Below are positions 23,258 through 24,114 of a DNA stretch of 24,114 bases, piece by piece (position 1 is the stretch's first letter; the number at the start of each line of letters is the position of its first letter). The translations under genes and the position numbers were made by a program. Below the pieces are notes generated by a model. That model saw nothing but the letters and a program-made list of their open reading frames with translations, was not told where the DNA came from and searched no databases. Location of the stretch: positions 1 through 24,114 of the IMG/VR virus record IMGVR_UViG_3300035670_001222; one strand, given 5' to 3'. The stretch comes from a virus.

Positions 23258-24114
23258 TTATCCTGGGAACGTTGCTCCTGTAGGTAATACTGTGAAATCC
23301 AACACAATGAATTCAGCTGTTTTACTTGGTTGTAAATAAATTTGACCAACTAACTGATTTCTATCAATTACGTCTGATGTGTTGTTTGAATCATCCATTA
23401 CTACTTTGAAAGCATATAAACCTTGACGTTGTACTACTGATTCTAAATATGGTTCAGCTATTGATAAGAATTTATTTCTTGTTGTTGCTGTATTTTGTTC
23501 AAATACTAATGAACGACCTACTTGACCTAAGAAACCTTTTAATGTAATCAATAAACGACGAACGTTAATTCTATCTAATGAAGTTGATTTTTTCTGTAAT
23601 GTCTTTTGACCAAACGCTACAACACCTTCTCCAGGGAATGAAGCTAATGGGTTAATGTTTGTATCATATAAACTATCACGATCTTCTTGAGATAATCTTC
23701 TTTCAGCTCTTAATACTGATCCGATTCCACCACGATTTAAACCTGCTGGAGCGAACCATTCAGCACCTACTTGATCGTTGAATGCGAATACACCACCCAT
23801 TACTACTGATGGTGGACACCATACAGCCTTACCTAAATTATTACTAAATAATTGTACCCATGGGTAATATGCAGCACCATAACTTGAACCAACTGCAGTT
23901 GAAGCTGTAACAGCTGCTGCTACATTAGCTCCATATGCTGTAGTATCAAGAATTGCCATTGAATCACCTCTTCCTTCACATACAGCAACTACATCATCTA
24001 CTAATGAACTTAAAGGACCAGTACCTAATGTTACACCAGGAACTAATAATAAGTTAAAGCTATAATCATCTTTATTTGATAATAAAGTTAAAGCATCTGT
24101 GTAATCAGCAGCAA
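23258..24114 (-). CDS. Tail sheath protein, partial (N-terminus outside window)
   Basis: The contractile sheath protein (T4 gp18 type). The open frame continues without stop to the window edge, so the in-frame ATG at 23957-23959 is an internal Met and not the start: residues before it (DDYSFNLLLVPG, then CEGRGDSMAILD) are the typical sheath core. About 285 residues are visible. The C-terminal domain shows FNDQVGAEWFAPAGLNRGGI, INPLASFPGEGVVAFGQKTL, INVRRLLITLKGFLGQ and LQPSKTAEFIVLDFTVLP, which form the sheath-sheath linking arms and tube contact. The stop is at 23258-23260. A terminator follows 4 nt later, then the tail tube gene. Confidence 0.95.
   Translation of the reverse strand, partial: AADYTDALTLLSNKDDYSFNLLLVPGVTLGTGPLSSLVDDVVAVCEGRGDSMAILDTTAYGANVAAAVTASTAVGSSYGAAYYPWVQLFSNNLGKAVWCPPSVVMGGVFAFNDQVGAEWFAPAGLNRGGIGSVLRAERRLSQEDRDSLYDTNINPLASFPGEGVVAFGQKTLQKKSTSLDRINVRRLLITLKGFLGQVGRSLVFEQNTATTRNKFLSIAEPYLESVVQRQGLYAFKVVMDDSNNTSDVIDRNQLVGQIYLQPSKTAEFIVLDFTVLPTGATFPG

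Noticed and set aside
23957-23959. ATG as start of the tail sheath gene
   Set aside because: The frame is open upstream to the window edge and encodes conserved sheath residues (RGDSMAILD spans this Met).

Overview
The window looks like part of the genome of a T4-like (contractile-tailed) bacteriophage that infects a member of the Bacteroidetes, probably a flavobacterium. The T4-like call rests on gene content: tail sheath, tail tube, a gp26/gp51-type pair, a tape measure, baseplate proteins, a gp32-type single-strand binding protein, UvsX, a T4 RNase H-type nuclease, a gp41-type helicase, and NrdA/NrdB. The host call is an inference. It rests on A/T-rich, Shine-Dalgarno-poor leaders in front of nearly every start, on low GC, and on a DUF5522-type small protein, a family I know mainly from Bacteroidetes. 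Every gene I accept is on the minus strand, so the reading order runs from high to low coordinates.

Region 1 (24114 to about 12900) is the tail module: tail sheath (5' end outside the window), tail tube, gp26-like protein overlapping a gp51-like frame, tape measure, a 100-aa protein, a large tail-tube-initiator-like protein, a LysM/gp53-like protein, a 1199-aa baseplate hub with a C-terminal peptidoglycan hydrolase-like domain, and an 83-aa protein. The first genes are separated by compact boundaries: a hairpin terminator, then an ATATTTAT box, then an ATG 19-26 nt further on. The gp26-like gene lacks a separate ATG-started partner. The downstream frame can be joined to it by a +1 slip on a run of seven T.

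Region 2 (about 12900 to 6760) is replication and recombination: a short, divergent family A DNA polymerase-like protein, an unknown 138-aa protein, the gp32-like protein (behind a leader with two small hairpins that share an AUA loop), UvsX, the RNase H/5' nuclease and the replicative helicase.

Region 3 (6750 to 1424) looks like one transcription unit bounded by an ATATTTAT box and a terminator: thioredoxin, NrdB, NrdA, the DUF5522-like protein, two small proteins (one membrane), a QueD-like enzyme, a 95-aa unknown, a TGT/DpdA-like transglycosylase, and a 70-aa unknown. A QueC-like gene follows the terminator. Together these suggest that the phage both makes dNTPs and inserts a 7-deazaguanine base into its DNA. 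The QueC-like protein has lost the family's zinc cysteines, the QueD-like protein has altered zinc ligands, and the transglycosylase is very short. The set is therefore unusual.

Region 4 (515 to 1) holds a small HTH protein, a strong terminator, and the start of a nucleotide-sugar epimerase/dehydratase that runs off the window. There is no gene-free stretch longer than 300 bases, and I saw no tRNA, rRNA, CRISPR array or insertion sequence.
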